Origin: Actinomycetota bacterium
Lineage (GTDB): Bacteria; Actinomycetota; Acidimicrobiia; Acidimicrobiales; RAAP-2
Direction: 5' to 3'
NCBI GenBank assembly: GCA_021324355.1
Contig: JAJPJD010000006.1
Coordinates: forward strand, 85,424 to 149,423
DNA length: 64,000 nt
In this document: in pieces, positions 42,484 to 51,288 of the stretch
Layout of the letters: the number at the start of each line of letters is the position of its first letter
How positions within the stretch are numbered: position 1 is the first letter of the stretch
Notes under the pieces: model-generated
Told to the model about the DNA's origin: nothing
Databases searched by the model: none
What the model saw: only the letters and a program-made list of their open reading frames with translations
Translations under genes and position numbers: made by a program

Positions 42484-45400
42484 GTGGGAGTCAAGGGGAG
42501 GCGAGGGCGCCTCGTGGTCACGCTGGTGACTTCGTCCGTCGTCTCTCTTGTCTCCGGTCTTGTCTTCGGTGTGCACGGAGCCGCCGCTGCGGCGACGACC
42601 CTCTATGTTGCGCAAGGGGGGACCGACACCGCCAACGACTGTACGGCGCCAGCCAATCCGTGCGCGACGATCTCCCACGCCGTCATCGAGGCCGCATCCG
42701 GGGATACCATCGACGTCGCAGGGGTCATCGACGACCATGTGACCGTGCCGGCTGGCTTCGGATCGCTGGTGATCACGCAATGGCCTGCCACTGCCTCCGG
42801 CGCGGTCGACGGCACCAAGAACGGCACGGTATTCACCATCGGAACCGGAGACACCGTCACTCTCTCGGGCCTGGTAGTCGAAGATGGCCAGTCAGCGACA
42901 GACGGTGCCGGCATCACAAACTCTGGCAGCCTGACCGTGACCGGAAGCACGGTCAAAGACAATGTCGAGGCAAGTGGAACGAATGCTTTTGGGGCCATCT
43001 ACAACGTCGGCACCCTCGTGATGAGTAATAGCACGGTCGAGAATAACCAGGGGGCCTTCGCTGGTGGCGGGATCTACAACGGTGCGACTGCCACGATCGC
43101 GACCACGGTCATTTCGCAGAACACCCTTCCGGGTGGTGGAGACGGGGGAGGAATCTTCAACTCCGGGACCCTCGACGTCGAGAACAGCAGCATCACCGGA
43201 AACGTCGCGGGCATAGGTGGTGGCATCGAGAACAACAGCACATACCTCGCTGGCCCTCAAAACAATGCTGACGCGACCGTCACTGACACGGTGATCTCAG
43301 GGAATACCGGTTCGGGTCACGGAGGCGGAGTTGACAACGAGGGAGGCAATCTGACCCTGGCCGAAAGCACCGTCACGGACAACACAACAGGGTCGATCGG
43401 CGGTGGCATCAACAACCCTGCCGGCATGGTGACGATCGCCGACAGCACGATCTCAGCCAACAGCGCACCAAATTCCTCTGGTGGCGGCGTCGCAAACTCC
43501 TCCACACTTGCGGTCACGGCGTCGACGATCACCCAGAACACCGCTCAATCCGGTGGCGGCGTCGACAGCTTCGGTCCGGCTGCTTCGGCTTCCCTGGTCG
43601 ATAGCACCATCGCCGACAACAGCGCAGAGCACGGCGGCGGCCTTCAAAACGAGGGAGGCACTCTTTTCCTCACTGATAGCACCGTCTCAGGCAACACGAC
43701 ATCAGCATCAAACGGGTTTGGCGGCGGCGTCGCAAACCTCGCCACGCTTGTGGTGACGGCGTCGACGATCACCCAGAACCTTTCCAGCGTTGGTGGCGGC
43801 CTCGACAACGAAACGACTGGAAATGCCACCCTCGCGGCAACAATCCTCGCGGCCAATTCCGTGGCCTCCGGGGGGCAAGGACCGAACTGCTACTCCATCG
43901 GGAGTCTTGTCAGCGCGGGCTTCAACCTGACCGACGACCCCACCGGAGCAGACTGCGGGTTCACCCAATCCTCCGATCTCGTCGACGTGGATCCAGACTT
44001 GGGAGCGCTCCAGAACAACGGAGGCCCGACTGAGACCATGGCTCCGGCGCCCGGGAGCCCAGCGATCGCTCGGATCCCCCGTGGCTCGATTGCCAACGGC
44101 GTCCAGCTGTGCCCGGGAGTCGATCAGCGCGGGGTGTCGAGGCCCCAGCCCCCGAACGGGGCTGCCTGCACCATCGGCGCGGTCGAAGAGCCCGGTCTTG
44201 CCGCGCCCTCGATCACCTCACCCCCAACAGCCACCTTCACCGTCGGCGTGGCAGGGTCCTTCCAGGTCAGCGCGACCGGGTACCCGCCGGCCCAGTTCAG
44301 CGAGACCGGCCCACTCCCCCAGGGCGTCACCTTCTCGGCGACCGGGCTCCTGTCAGGAACCCCAGCGCCCGGGACTGCTGGGACCTACCCGTTGAGCATC
44401 GTCGCGAGCAATGGGGTCAGCCCCGACGCGACCCAGGCGTTGACCCTCACAGTCGTCTCCGGCACCGCCGTGGTCACGGGCCCTGCGACCGCGATCACCG
44501 CGTCCAGCGCGACCCTGAACGGGACGGTCGATCCCGAGGGCTCAGCGCAGACCTGTCACTACTCCTACGGCACCTCGAGCGACCTCACCGGCGCCATCGC
44601 GACCAACTCGTTCACGACCCCGGCCACCACCAGCTCCATCGCCGAGCCGGTCGCCGTGAGCGGGTTAGCTCCGGGGACGACCTACTACTTCGCGCTCGAG
44701 TGCACCAACGGCTCTGGGGCGGTCCTGGAGTTCACCACGTCGACCAAGAACCCCTACCCGATCCAGATCTACGGCACTGACGGGATCGGGACCTCGATCG
44801 CCATCTCGGAGCAAGAATTCCCGTCGGCTGGCGCTGCGAGCTGCGTCGTGCTGGCTCGTGACGACTTCTTCTCCGACGCGCTGGCTGGTGGGCCGCTCGC
44901 CGCCTCCTGCGGGGGACCCCTCCTGCTGACCGAAGGCGCACCCCAGAGCGCGACCCTCGATCCCCGGACCCAGACCGAGATCGAGCGAGTGCTCGCTCCT
45001 GGCGGGACGGTCTACATCCTCGGGGGAGCGTTGGCCCTGAGCCCGAGCATCGACGGGACGCTGAGCGACCTCGGCTACCACGTCGTTCGCCTGGCCGGGA
45101 ACGACGAGTACGCCACGGCGGTCGACGTGGCCGAGGCCTTGGGCAACCCGTCGACCATCTTCGAGGCCACCGGGCTCAGCTTCTACGACGCCCTGTCGGC
45201 GGTCCCGGCGGCCATCAAAGAGCACGCCGCCATCCTCCTCACCGACGGACCCGAGCAATCCCCCGAGACCGCCGCCTACCTCGCCGCCCACCCCGGCGAC
45301 GTCCGCGACACGGTCGGTGGCCCCCTGGCGGCAGGTGGCGCCGACCCCTCCGCCACCAACATCTCCGGGCCCACCCTCTTCGACACGTCGGCTGCTGTCG

Positions 45401-45657
45401 CCAACACGTTCTTCGCCGGGGCGTCGACCTTCGGGGCCGCGACCGCGGCCAACTTCCAGGACGCGCTCGCCGGGGGAGTGTTCATGGCGACCGGGGGGCG
45501 TTCTGGTCCATTGCTCCTGGTCGCCGGCCCGCCGCTGGCACCGTCGATCGTGGCCTACCTCAACGGCCTGAGCACGGGCACGCAGGGGTACGTCTTCGGC
45601 GGTCCGTTGGCGCTCCCGGCGGCAGTCCTCGCGGCCTTGCAGTCGGCCATTGGCTGA
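42484..45657 (+). CDS. Secreted beta-helix protein with C-terminal cell-wall-binding repeat 2 domain
   Basis: A 1057-residue exported protein from GTG 42484. A signal peptide ends near residue 38. Residues ~39-560 consist of degenerate parallel beta-helix turns with GGGIYN, GGGIFN, GGGVDN and GGGLQN corners, as in pectate-lyase-like and polymorphic outer-membrane-type repeats. Around 575-650 is an immunoglobulin-like putative domain (FTVGVAGSFQVSATGYPPAQ) and ~659-750 a fibronectin-like domain. From ~757 onward are three cell-wall-binding-2-like segments (FFSDALAGGPLAASCGGPLL; FYDALSAVPAAIKEHAAILL; NFQDALAGGVFMATGGRSGP), which attach proteins to the cell wall non-covalently. A surface polysaccharide-binding or adhesin-like function is inferred. 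Two helix turns are near-duplicates 240 bases apart (43480 and 43720). Confidence 0.88.
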   Translation: MGVKGRRGRLVVTLVTSSVVSLVSGLVFGVHGAAAAATTLYVAQGGTDTANDCTAPANPCATISHAVIEAASGDTIDVAGVIDDHVTVPAGFGSLVITQWPATASGAVDGTKNGTVFTIGTGDTVTLSGLVVEDGQSATDGAGITNSGSLTVTGSTVKDNVEASGTNAFGAIYNVGTLVMSNSTVENNQGAFAGGGIYNGATATIATTVISQNTLPGGGDGGGIFNSGTLDVENSSITGNVAGIGGGIENNSTYLAGPQNNADATVTDTVISGNTGSGHGGGVDNEGGNLTLAESTVTDNTTGSIGGGINNPAGMVTIADSTISANSAPNSSGGGVANSSTLAVTASTITQNTAQSGGGVDSFGPAASASLVDSTIADNSAEHGGGLQNEGGTLFLTDSTVSGNTTSASNGFGGGVANLATLVVTASTITQNLSSVGGGLDNETTGNATLAATILAANSVASGGQGPNCYSIGSLVSAGFNLTDDPTGADCGFTQSSDLVDVDPDLGALQNNGGPTETMAPAPGSPAIARIPRGSIANGVQLCPGVDQRGVSRPQPPNGAACTIGAVEEPGLAAPSITSPPTATFTVGVAGSFQVSATGYPPAQFSETGPLPQGVTFSATGLLSGTPAPGTAGTYPLSIVASNGVSPDATQALTLTVVSGTAVVTGPATAITASSATLNGTVDPEGSAQTCHYSYGTSSDLTGAIATNSFTTPATTSSIAEPVAVSGLAPGTTYYFALECTNGSGAVLEFTTSTKNPYPIQIYGTDGIGTSIAISEQEFPSAGAASCVVLARDDFFSDALAGGPLAASCGGPLLLTEGAPQSATLDPRTQTEIERVLAPGGTVYILGGALALSPSIDGTLSDLGYHVVRLAGNDEYATAVDVAEALGNPSTIFEATGLSFYDALSAVPAAIKEHAAILLTDGPEQSPETAAYLAAHPGDVRDTVGGPLAAGGADPSATNISGPTLFDTSAAVANTFFAGASTFGAATAANFQDALAGGVFMATGGRSGPLLLVAGPPLAPSIVAYLNGLSTGTQGYVFGGPLALPAAVLAALQSAIG
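43480..43800 (+). repeat. Near-identical 240-base spaced repeat inside the beta-helix gene
   Basis: About 80 bases starting at 43480 recur at 43720 with few changes; both begin GGCGGCGTCGCAAAC after a G and continue through ACGGCGTCGACGATCACCCA. The spacing of exactly 240 bases equals 80 residues, in frame, so it is an internal duplication of beta-helix turns. Confidence 0.75.
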
Positions 45658-45708
45658 CCGGCGAAACTAGGCCCCCCCGACGCCAGGCAGGCACTGGCTG
45701 CGCCCATT

Positions 45709-45726
45709 GGACCGGTTGGCCGGTCC
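45709..45726. terminator. Hairpin between convergent genes
   Basis: GGACCGG (45709-45715) and CCGGTCC (45720-45726) pair perfectly around TTGG, between the beta-helix gene end (45657) and the ArfB-like gene end (45773). Confidence 0.6.
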
Positions 45727-45772
45727 GTCGCTCCTGCCCGAGCCCTGAGCACGCCGGTGGGCCGTCGTCTGG

Positions 45773-46228
45773 TCACTCGTCGAGCAGCGGACGGGCCCGG
45801 GTTCGCTTGACCTCGGCCCGCCAATGCTTCTGCTCCAGCCGGCGCTGCGCGGCCGAGGCGCTGGGGGCCGTCGGCCGCCGGGCCGGTGGCCGGCGAAGCC
45901 CTTCGGCCAGGCGGCTCACCAGCCGCTCCAGGGCGAGCTCACGGTTCCGCGCCTGGGAGCGATGCTCCCCCGCCGTCACCCGGACCACAGGGCCGAGGCG
46001 CTCGAGCAGCCGGGCACGCTGCCGCGGTCCAAGGCTGGCTGACCTGGCGACGTCGAAACGAGCCTCGACCTTGGTCTCCGACCGGTTGGCATGCTGGCCG
46101 CCGGGGCCGCCGGAGGTGGTCGCCCGCCACTCGATCTCCTCGAGCGGGATCGACAGCGACCGCCCGATCACCAGGCGCGTCCGCTCCGGCTCCGGCCGTG
46201 CAGCGGGTCGAGCTGGACGCGGTGCCAC
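45773..46228 (-). CDS. arfB: ArfB/YaeJ-like peptidyl-tRNA hydrolase (release-factor-like)
   Basis: From GTG 46228 the product has 151 residues; the frame stays open to 46279. The release-factor motif is TTSGGPGGQHANRSETKVEA, with GGQ for ester hydrolysis and the SxTKVE extension. The last 50 residues are rich in Arg and Lys (RRLEQKHWRAEVKRTRARPL), matching the basic tail that ArfB inserts into the mRNA channel of stalled ribosomes. The protein rescues ribosomes stuck on non-stop mRNA. The GTG 46228 start removes a non-conserved N-terminus. Confidence 0.9.
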   Translation of the reverse strand: MAPRPARPAARPEPERTRLVIGRSLSIPLEEIEWRATTSGGPGGQHANRSETKVEARFDVARSASLGPRQRARLLERLGPVVRVTAGEHRSQARNRELALERLVSRLAEGLRRPPARRPTAPSASAAQRRLEQKHWRAEVKRTRARPLLDE

Positions 46229-46314
46229 GCGTCCAGCGTAGGGGCAGGGTTCGGCCGGCCGGGCCCAACCGGGGACCACCGGTCGCGAACGCGACCGGGA
46301 CTCGGGGGGCGATC

Positions 46315-48027
46315 CTATGCCGGTGCCGCCGGACCGTCGGCCGAGGCTTCGGGATACAAGGTGCTGCGCAGCTCTCGCTTGAGGATCTTGCCAGTGGCCC
46401 CCCGGGGAAGCTGTGTGGTCGAGAATGTGATGAGGGTGGGAATCTTGAACGCAGCGAGACGGGTGCGCAGATGGTCCTGCAGCGCCTCAGCGGTGAGGGT
46501 GGCACCCGGCTTCAGCACAACCGCCGCTGCCACCTGTTCGCCCAGCCGCCGATCCGGCACTCCGAACACCGCCGCCTCGTAGACGGCAGGGTGCTCGTAG
46601 ATGGCCGCCTCCACCTCGGCCGAGTAGACGTTCTCCCCTCCCCGCAGGACCATGTCCTTGGCTCGGTCCTCGACGTAGATGTAGCCCTCGGCATCGAGGT
46701 AGCCGATGTCTCCGCTGCGAAGCCAGCCGTCAACCAGCACCTCGGCCGTCGCCTCAGGCTTGTTCCAGTAACCACGGATCAGCATCGGGCCCTTGAACCA
46801 GATCTCACCCCGCTCACCTGGCGGCAGCGAACGGCCGGCTTCGTCACGAACTTCGAGCTCCATGGTCGGGACGACCCGCCCGGCGGAGGTCGGATGGGTC
46901 ACGTAGTCGTCACCAGAGTTATTAGGTCCGTAGCCGTTGGTCTCCGTCATCCCGTAGCCGATGGCCGGCCGGCCGGAGCTGAATTCCTTGTCGACCCGCC
47001 GCACCAGGGCCGGCGGTGCCGGCGCGCCACCACCAGCGATGGCCACCAGCGAGGAGGTGTCGTACTTGTGGAAGTTGGGGCTTTCGATCAGGTCCCAGCT
47101 CTGCGTGGGCACGCCGACGAACGTGGTGACCCGCTCGGCCTCGATGAGCTGCAGCGCCTTCTCGGGGTCCCAGCGGTACATGATGACCAGCTTGAGCCCA
47201 CCGGCAAACGCCGACAGCATCACCGGGACGCAACCAGTCACGTGGAACAACGGGACGGTGAGGATCAACGCCGGTGGGTAGGCCGGCGCGCCGGCTGGTC
47301 GGGTGTCACCTCCAGCGCGGACCTGCTCGATGAGCTGGCGGCACGCAAACGCCATGACCGCCTGAGTGATTGCCCGGTGCGTGGACACCGCACCCTTCGG
47401 TTCGCCGGTCGTGCCCGAGGTGTACAGGATGGTCGCGTCGTCCTCGGGGTCGATCGCCACCGCGGGGAGCGGAGACCCCAGCTCGATCACCTCTTCGTAG
47501 CGGTCCACTCCGGAGGGCTGCTCCCCGGCGGGGGTGCGAACGGCCACCATCGGGATGCCTCGCTCCTTGGTCCAGCTCGTCATCCTGGCCACCCGCTCGG
47601 GGTCAGCCAGCACCAGCGACGCTCCCGAGTCCTCGAGCGCGTAGCTCAGCTCGGGCTCGGACCACCAAGCATTGAGCGAGACTGACACCGCTCCGACGCT
47701 GAGGATGGCGGCGAACGAGATGATCCACTCGGGTAGGTTCCGCATGCCGATCGCCACTCGGTCTCCGGGTTTGACCCCGTAGCGCGAGACGAGGGCAGCC
47801 CCGAGCGCGTCGACGTGTGCCATGACCTGGGAGAAGCTCCAACGCTCGCCCTCGTAGACGAGAAAGGTCTGCTCGCCCCGCTCTCGGGCCGTTGCGAAGA
47901 GCTCTCGGAGGGTCGGCGGCGCGTTCTTGAAGACTTTGTACGTCACGCCGCCGATCGACCTCTCGACGATCTCCATCGGCTGCCCCGGACCGGTCAGCCG
48001 GGCCACGGCCTCGTCAAAACTCAGCAT
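46315..48027 (-). CDS. Acyl-CoA synthetase (AMP-binding enzyme)
   Basis: A 570-residue member of the ANL superfamily. The ATP motif is TILYTSGTTGEPKGAVSTHR, the A5/A7 region GYGMTETNGYGPN and YLDAEGYIYVEDRAKDMVLR, and the catalytic C-terminal Lys is in LPRGATGKILKRELRS. The N-terminus (VARLTGPGQPMEIVERSIGG) and overall length fit fatty-acid or related acid CoA ligases. It activates a carboxylic acid to its CoA thioester via an acyl-adenylate. The substrate is unknown. It stands alone between arfB and nrdJ. Confidence 0.93.
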   Translation of the reverse strand: MLSFDEAVARLTGPGQPMEIVERSIGGVTYKVFKNAPPTLRELFATARERGEQTFLVYEGERWSFSQVMAHVDALGAALVSRYGVKPGDRVAIGMRNLPEWIISFAAILSVGAVSVSLNAWWSEPELSYALEDSGASLVLADPERVARMTSWTKERGIPMVAVRTPAGEQPSGVDRYEEVIELGSPLPAVAIDPEDDATILYTSGTTGEPKGAVSTHRAITQAVMAFACRQLIEQVRAGGDTRPAGAPAYPPALILTVPLFHVTGCVPVMLSAFAGGLKLVIMYRWDPEKALQLIEAERVTTFVGVPTQSWDLIESPNFHKYDTSSLVAIAGGGAPAPPALVRRVDKEFSSGRPAIGYGMTETNGYGPNNSGDDYVTHPTSAGRVVPTMELEVRDEAGRSLPPGERGEIWFKGPMLIRGYWNKPEATAEVLVDGWLRSGDIGYLDAEGYIYVEDRAKDMVLRGGENVYSAEVEAAIYEHPAVYEAAVFGVPDRRLGEQVAAAVVLKPGATLTAEALQDHLRTRLAAFKIPTLITFSTTQLPRGATGKILKRELRSTLYPEASADGPAAPA

Positions 48028-48168
48028 CTGCCACCGATTCCAATCTATGAGGTCTTGGCCGGCTTCGCGCGCCGGTCACAGCCCGCCCAGCCACCAGGTC
48101 AGGTGGTAGCGAGCAACCGGCCTAGAGCAACCAGTCCGGCCGCGATGTGCGCCGGCCTGTTTGGTCGG

Positions 48169-50988
48169 TCAGGAGCAGCCGCTGGTCGTGCCGCACGTCG
48201 TGCAGACGTAGCACGACCCGGCACGCACCATGGCGTCCCCACAGCTGTAGCACAGCGGTGCGTCACGCTGCTCGGATCGGGCAGCAGCCGAGGAGCTCAC
48301 GGCCGAGGCCGGGGTCATCCGATCCTCGCCCAGTGGCACCGACGGAGTCGTGCTCTCCTCGACGCCGGGCAACGTCGGCTGGATCCGCTCAGACGACGAC
48401 AGGACCCCGAGGTCGAGCCGCTCCTCGTAGGACAGGTAGTCGAGCGCCAAGCGCCGGAAGATGTAGTCGACCAGGCTCGTTGCCAGCCGAAGCTCCGGAT
48501 CGTCGGTCATGCCAGCAGGCTCGAACTTCATGGCCGAGTACTTCTCGACGTACGTTGACAGCGGCACGCCGTGTTGGAGCCCGAGGCTGACCGAGATGGA
48601 GAACGCGTCCATGATGCCGGCCAGCGTGGAGCCCTGCTTGGAGACCTTGATGAAAAGCTCGCCGGGTCGGCCGTCCTCGTACTCGCCGACAGTGACGTAG
48701 CCCTCGCAGTCGGCCACCCGGAAGGCCCAGGTGCGCGAGTTGCGCCGGCGAGGAAGTCGCTCGCGGACTGCGCCGACCACCACCGGCTCGGACTTGATCT
48801 TGCGCTCGCGCTCAAGAGCAGTCTCGAGCTCGGCCACTCGATCAGTGAGCTCTCGCAGATGGGCCTCCGCCGGCGACGCTGGGGGCATCGGATCGCTGAC
48901 CGCCTCCTTCTTCGTCGTAGAGAGGGGTTGCGCCACCTTGCAGTTGTCCCGATAGATGGCAATGGCTTTCAGGCCCAATCGCCAGGCGTCGATGTGGAGC
49001 TGCTCCACGTCCTCCACCGACACGTCCTCGGGGAGGTTGACGGTCTTGGAGATCGCCCCACTGATGAATGGCTGAATGGCCGCCATCATCTTGATGTGCC
49101 CGGTGTAGTGGATGGTGTTGTCTCCCATCGAGCAGGCGAAGACAGCCAGGTGCTCGGCCAGAAGGTGCGGCGCGCCGACGATGGTCTTGTACTCGTCGAT
49201 GTAGGCGACGATGTCGGCCACCTGGGACTCGTCGTAACCCAGCTGGCGCAGGGCCCGGGGGACGGTCTGGTTGACGATGGACATCGAACCGCCGCCCACC
49301 AGCTTCTTGGTCTTCACCAGGCTGAGATCAGGCTCCACCCCGGTCGTGTCGCAGTCCATCAGCAACGCGATGGTCCCGGTCGGGGCGAGGACACTGGCCT
49401 GGGAGTTGCGGACCCCGAACCGTTCGGCCAGTTCCACGGCCTGGTCCCAGGCTTCCTGGGCTGCTGACAGCAGCTCGAAGGGGACCAGCTCCTCGTCGAT
49501 CTTGGCCGCCGCCGCCTGGTGCTTGCGAAGCACTGACAGCATCGGCTCCACGTTGTTGTGAAAGCCAACGAACGGCCCCATCCGGGCCGCCGTCCGAGCC
49601 GAGGTCGAGTAGGCGTGGCCAGTCATGAGAGCGGTGATGGCGGCCGCCCACGCCCGCCCGGCGTCGGAGTCGTAGGGAAGGCCCTTGGCCATGAGCAGGG
49701 CGCCGAGGTTCGCGTAGCCCAGACCTAGCTGCCGGAAGAGGCGGGAGGTGTCAGCGATGCGCTCCGTCGGATAGTCGGCGTTGCCGACCAGGATCTCCTG
49801 TCCGGTGAACACCACCTCGACGGCAGCCTTGAACGACTCGGTGTCGAACTCGTCGTTGTCGTCCAGGAACTTCAAGAGGTTGAGGCTGGCCAGGTTGCAC
49901 GCCGAGTTGTCCAGGTGCATGTACTCGCTGCACGGATTGGAGCCGTTGATCCTCCCCTCGTTGGGAGCGGTGTGCCACTGATTGATGGTGGTGTCGAACT
50001 GCATCCCGGGATCGGCGCACTCCCAAGCGGCGTGGGCGATCTGGCGGAACAGGTCACGAGCCTTCACCCGGCGGACCACTGAGCCGTCGGTCCGGGCAAT
50101 CAGGTCCCAGTCGCGATCTTGGAGGACGGCTTCCATGAATTCATCGGTGACCCGCACCGAGTTGTTCGCGTTCTGGTACTGGATCGAGTAGCTGTCGGCG
50201 CCATCGAGGTCCATGTCGAACCCGGCATCGCGCAGCACCCGTGCTTTGCGCTCCTCGAGCGCCTTGCACCAGATGAAGTCCTCGATGTCAGGATGGTCGA
50301 CGTCGAGGATCACCATCTTTGCCGCCCGGCGAGTCTTGCCCCCAGACTTGATGGTCCCGGCCGAGGCATCGGCACCACGCATGAAGCTCACCGGCCCCGA
50401 GGCCGTGCCCCCACCCTTGAGGAGCTCGTGCGAAGAGCGGATGCGCGAGAGGTTGACACCCGCCCCAGATCCGCCTTTGAAGATGATCCCCTCTTCGGTG
50501 TACCAGTTGAGGATCGAGTCCATCGAGTCCTCTACCGACAAGATGAAGCAGGCCGACGCCTGTTGAGGGACTCCTGCGACGCCGATGTTGAACCACACCG
50601 GCGAGTTGAACGCCGCCTTCTGGTGCACGATGAGGTGCTTCAGCTCGTCGGAGAAGATCTCCGCCTCACCCTCGTCGAAGTAGCCGTCCTTGATCCCCCA
50701 CGCGGTGATCGTGTCCACCACCCGGTCGATGACCTGCCTCAGCGAGAACTCCCGCTCCTCCGAGCCGAGCGTCCCGCGGAAGTACTTCTGAGCCAGGATG
50801 TTGGTCGCGTTCACACTCCAGGTCTCGGGGACCTCGACGCCCAGCTGCTCGAAGACGACGGACCCGTCGCGGTGGTCGATGATTCGGGCGTCCCGCCGCT
50901 CCCACCGGACCTCGTCGTAGGGGTGAACGCCGGCGGTGGTGAAGTGGCGGCGGATGCCGATCCCAGCGCGCTGTGGGGCAATGGCCAT
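48169..50988 (-). CDS. nrdJ: Vitamin B12-dependent (class II) ribonucleoside-diphosphate reductase
   Basis: A 939-residue protein from ATG 50988, with GGGAAG close before. Motifs include FNSPVWFNIGVAGVPQQASA (substrate-site Cys), GGSGAGVNLSRIRSSHELLK, the NPCSEYMHLDNSACNLASLN active-site loop with the thiyl Cys and catalytic Asn/Glu, and PTGTIALLMDCDTTGVEPDL. The end carries a Cys-rich zinc-type tail (GSCYVCTTCGTTSGCS) that also can provide the redox tail cysteines. It makes deoxyribonucleotides with adenosylcobalamin and needs no oxygen. The usual size for this actinobacterial form is 900-960. A NrdR box pair lies 109-156 bases upstream. Confidence 0.96.
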   Translation of the reverse strand: MAIAPQRAGIGIRRHFTTAGVHPYDEVRWERRDARIIDHRDGSVVFEQLGVEVPETWSVNATNILAQKYFRGTLGSEEREFSLRQVIDRVVDTITAWGIKDGYFDEGEAEIFSDELKHLIVHQKAAFNSPVWFNIGVAGVPQQASACFILSVEDSMDSILNWYTEEGIIFKGGSGAGVNLSRIRSSHELLKGGGTASGPVSFMRGADASAGTIKSGGKTRRAAKMVILDVDHPDIEDFIWCKALEERKARVLRDAGFDMDLDGADSYSIQYQNANNSVRVTDEFMEAVLQDRDWDLIARTDGSVVRRVKARDLFRQIAHAAWECADPGMQFDTTINQWHTAPNEGRINGSNPCSEYMHLDNSACNLASLNLLKFLDDNDEFDTESFKAAVEVVFTGQEILVGNADYPTERIADTSRLFRQLGLGYANLGALLMAKGLPYDSDAGRAWAAAITALMTGHAYSTSARTAARMGPFVGFHNNVEPMLSVLRKHQAAAAKIDEELVPFELLSAAQEAWDQAVELAERFGVRNSQASVLAPTGTIALLMDCDTTGVEPDLSLVKTKKLVGGGSMSIVNQTVPRALRQLGYDESQVADIVAYIDEYKTIVGAPHLLAEHLAVFACSMGDNTIHYTGHIKMMAAIQPFISGAISKTVNLPEDVSVEDVEQLHIDAWRLGLKAIAIYRDNCKVAQPLSTTKKEAVSDPMPPASPAEAHLRELTDRVAELETALERERKIKSEPVVVGAVRERLPRRRNSRTWAFRVADCEGYVTVGEYEDGRPGELFIKVSKQGSTLAGIMDAFSISVSLGLQHGVPLSTYVEKYSAMKFEPAGMTDDPELRLATSLVDYIFRRLALDYLSYEERLDLGVLSSSERIQPTLPGVEESTTPSVPLGEDRMTPASAVSSSAAARSEQRDAPLCYSCGDAMVRAGSCYVCTTCGTTSGCS

Positions 50989-51096
50989 CTTCCCTGCTCC
51001 TCTTCTCGGGGGCTCTGCGGTCCCTGGCTGGTCTGGCCGGCCGCGTGGCGACCGACCTCTTGAGCGCCCCCCAGGGACCCGGGATTCACCCCCAAA

Positions 51097-51112
51097 CCAC
51101 AACATATTGTGG
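51097..51112. promoter_or_regulatory. NrdR box 1
   Basis: The 16-base palindrome CCACAACATATTGTGG agrees with 13 of 16 positions of the NrdR consensus ACACWATATATWGTGT. It lies 109 bases before the nrdJ start. Confidence 0.7.
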
Positions 51113-51128
51113 TGACATCCCTCGTGAG

Positions 51129-51144
51129 GCACGAGATACTGGGG
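51129..51144. promoter_or_regulatory. NrdR box 2
   Basis: GCACGAGATACTGGGG agrees with 10 of 16 positions of the same consensus. Its centre is 32 bases from box 1, three DNA turns, which is the usual NrdR arrangement. Confidence 0.6.
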
Positions 51145-51288
51145 TCATTACAGCACTGTAGTTACAGGGGTGTCAACCACAGTGCTCGCCCGTCCACCCA
51201 GGTGAGGGGGTTCTTGGGACGAACAGTCGGCGGGCCGAAGCCCGGTGAGCGTCGCACGGGTGGGCCCGACGGTGTCTAGCGTCGTGCC

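Larger units (their letters stand above)
50989..51288. other. Divergent regulatory gap nrdJ/glpK
   Basis: A 300-base stretch that holds the NrdR boxes (51097-51112 and 51129-51144), an overlapping CTCGTG-AGG-CACGAG dyad (51121-51135) and a TACAG-rich element near 51149-51168. It is notably rich in AT around 51095-51170. No gene is seen. Confidence 0.5.

Noticed and set aside
43020..43850. CRISPR-like periodic repeats
   Set aside because: The periodicity lies in one long reading frame, repeat copies diverge and no cas genes are present; these are beta-helix turns.
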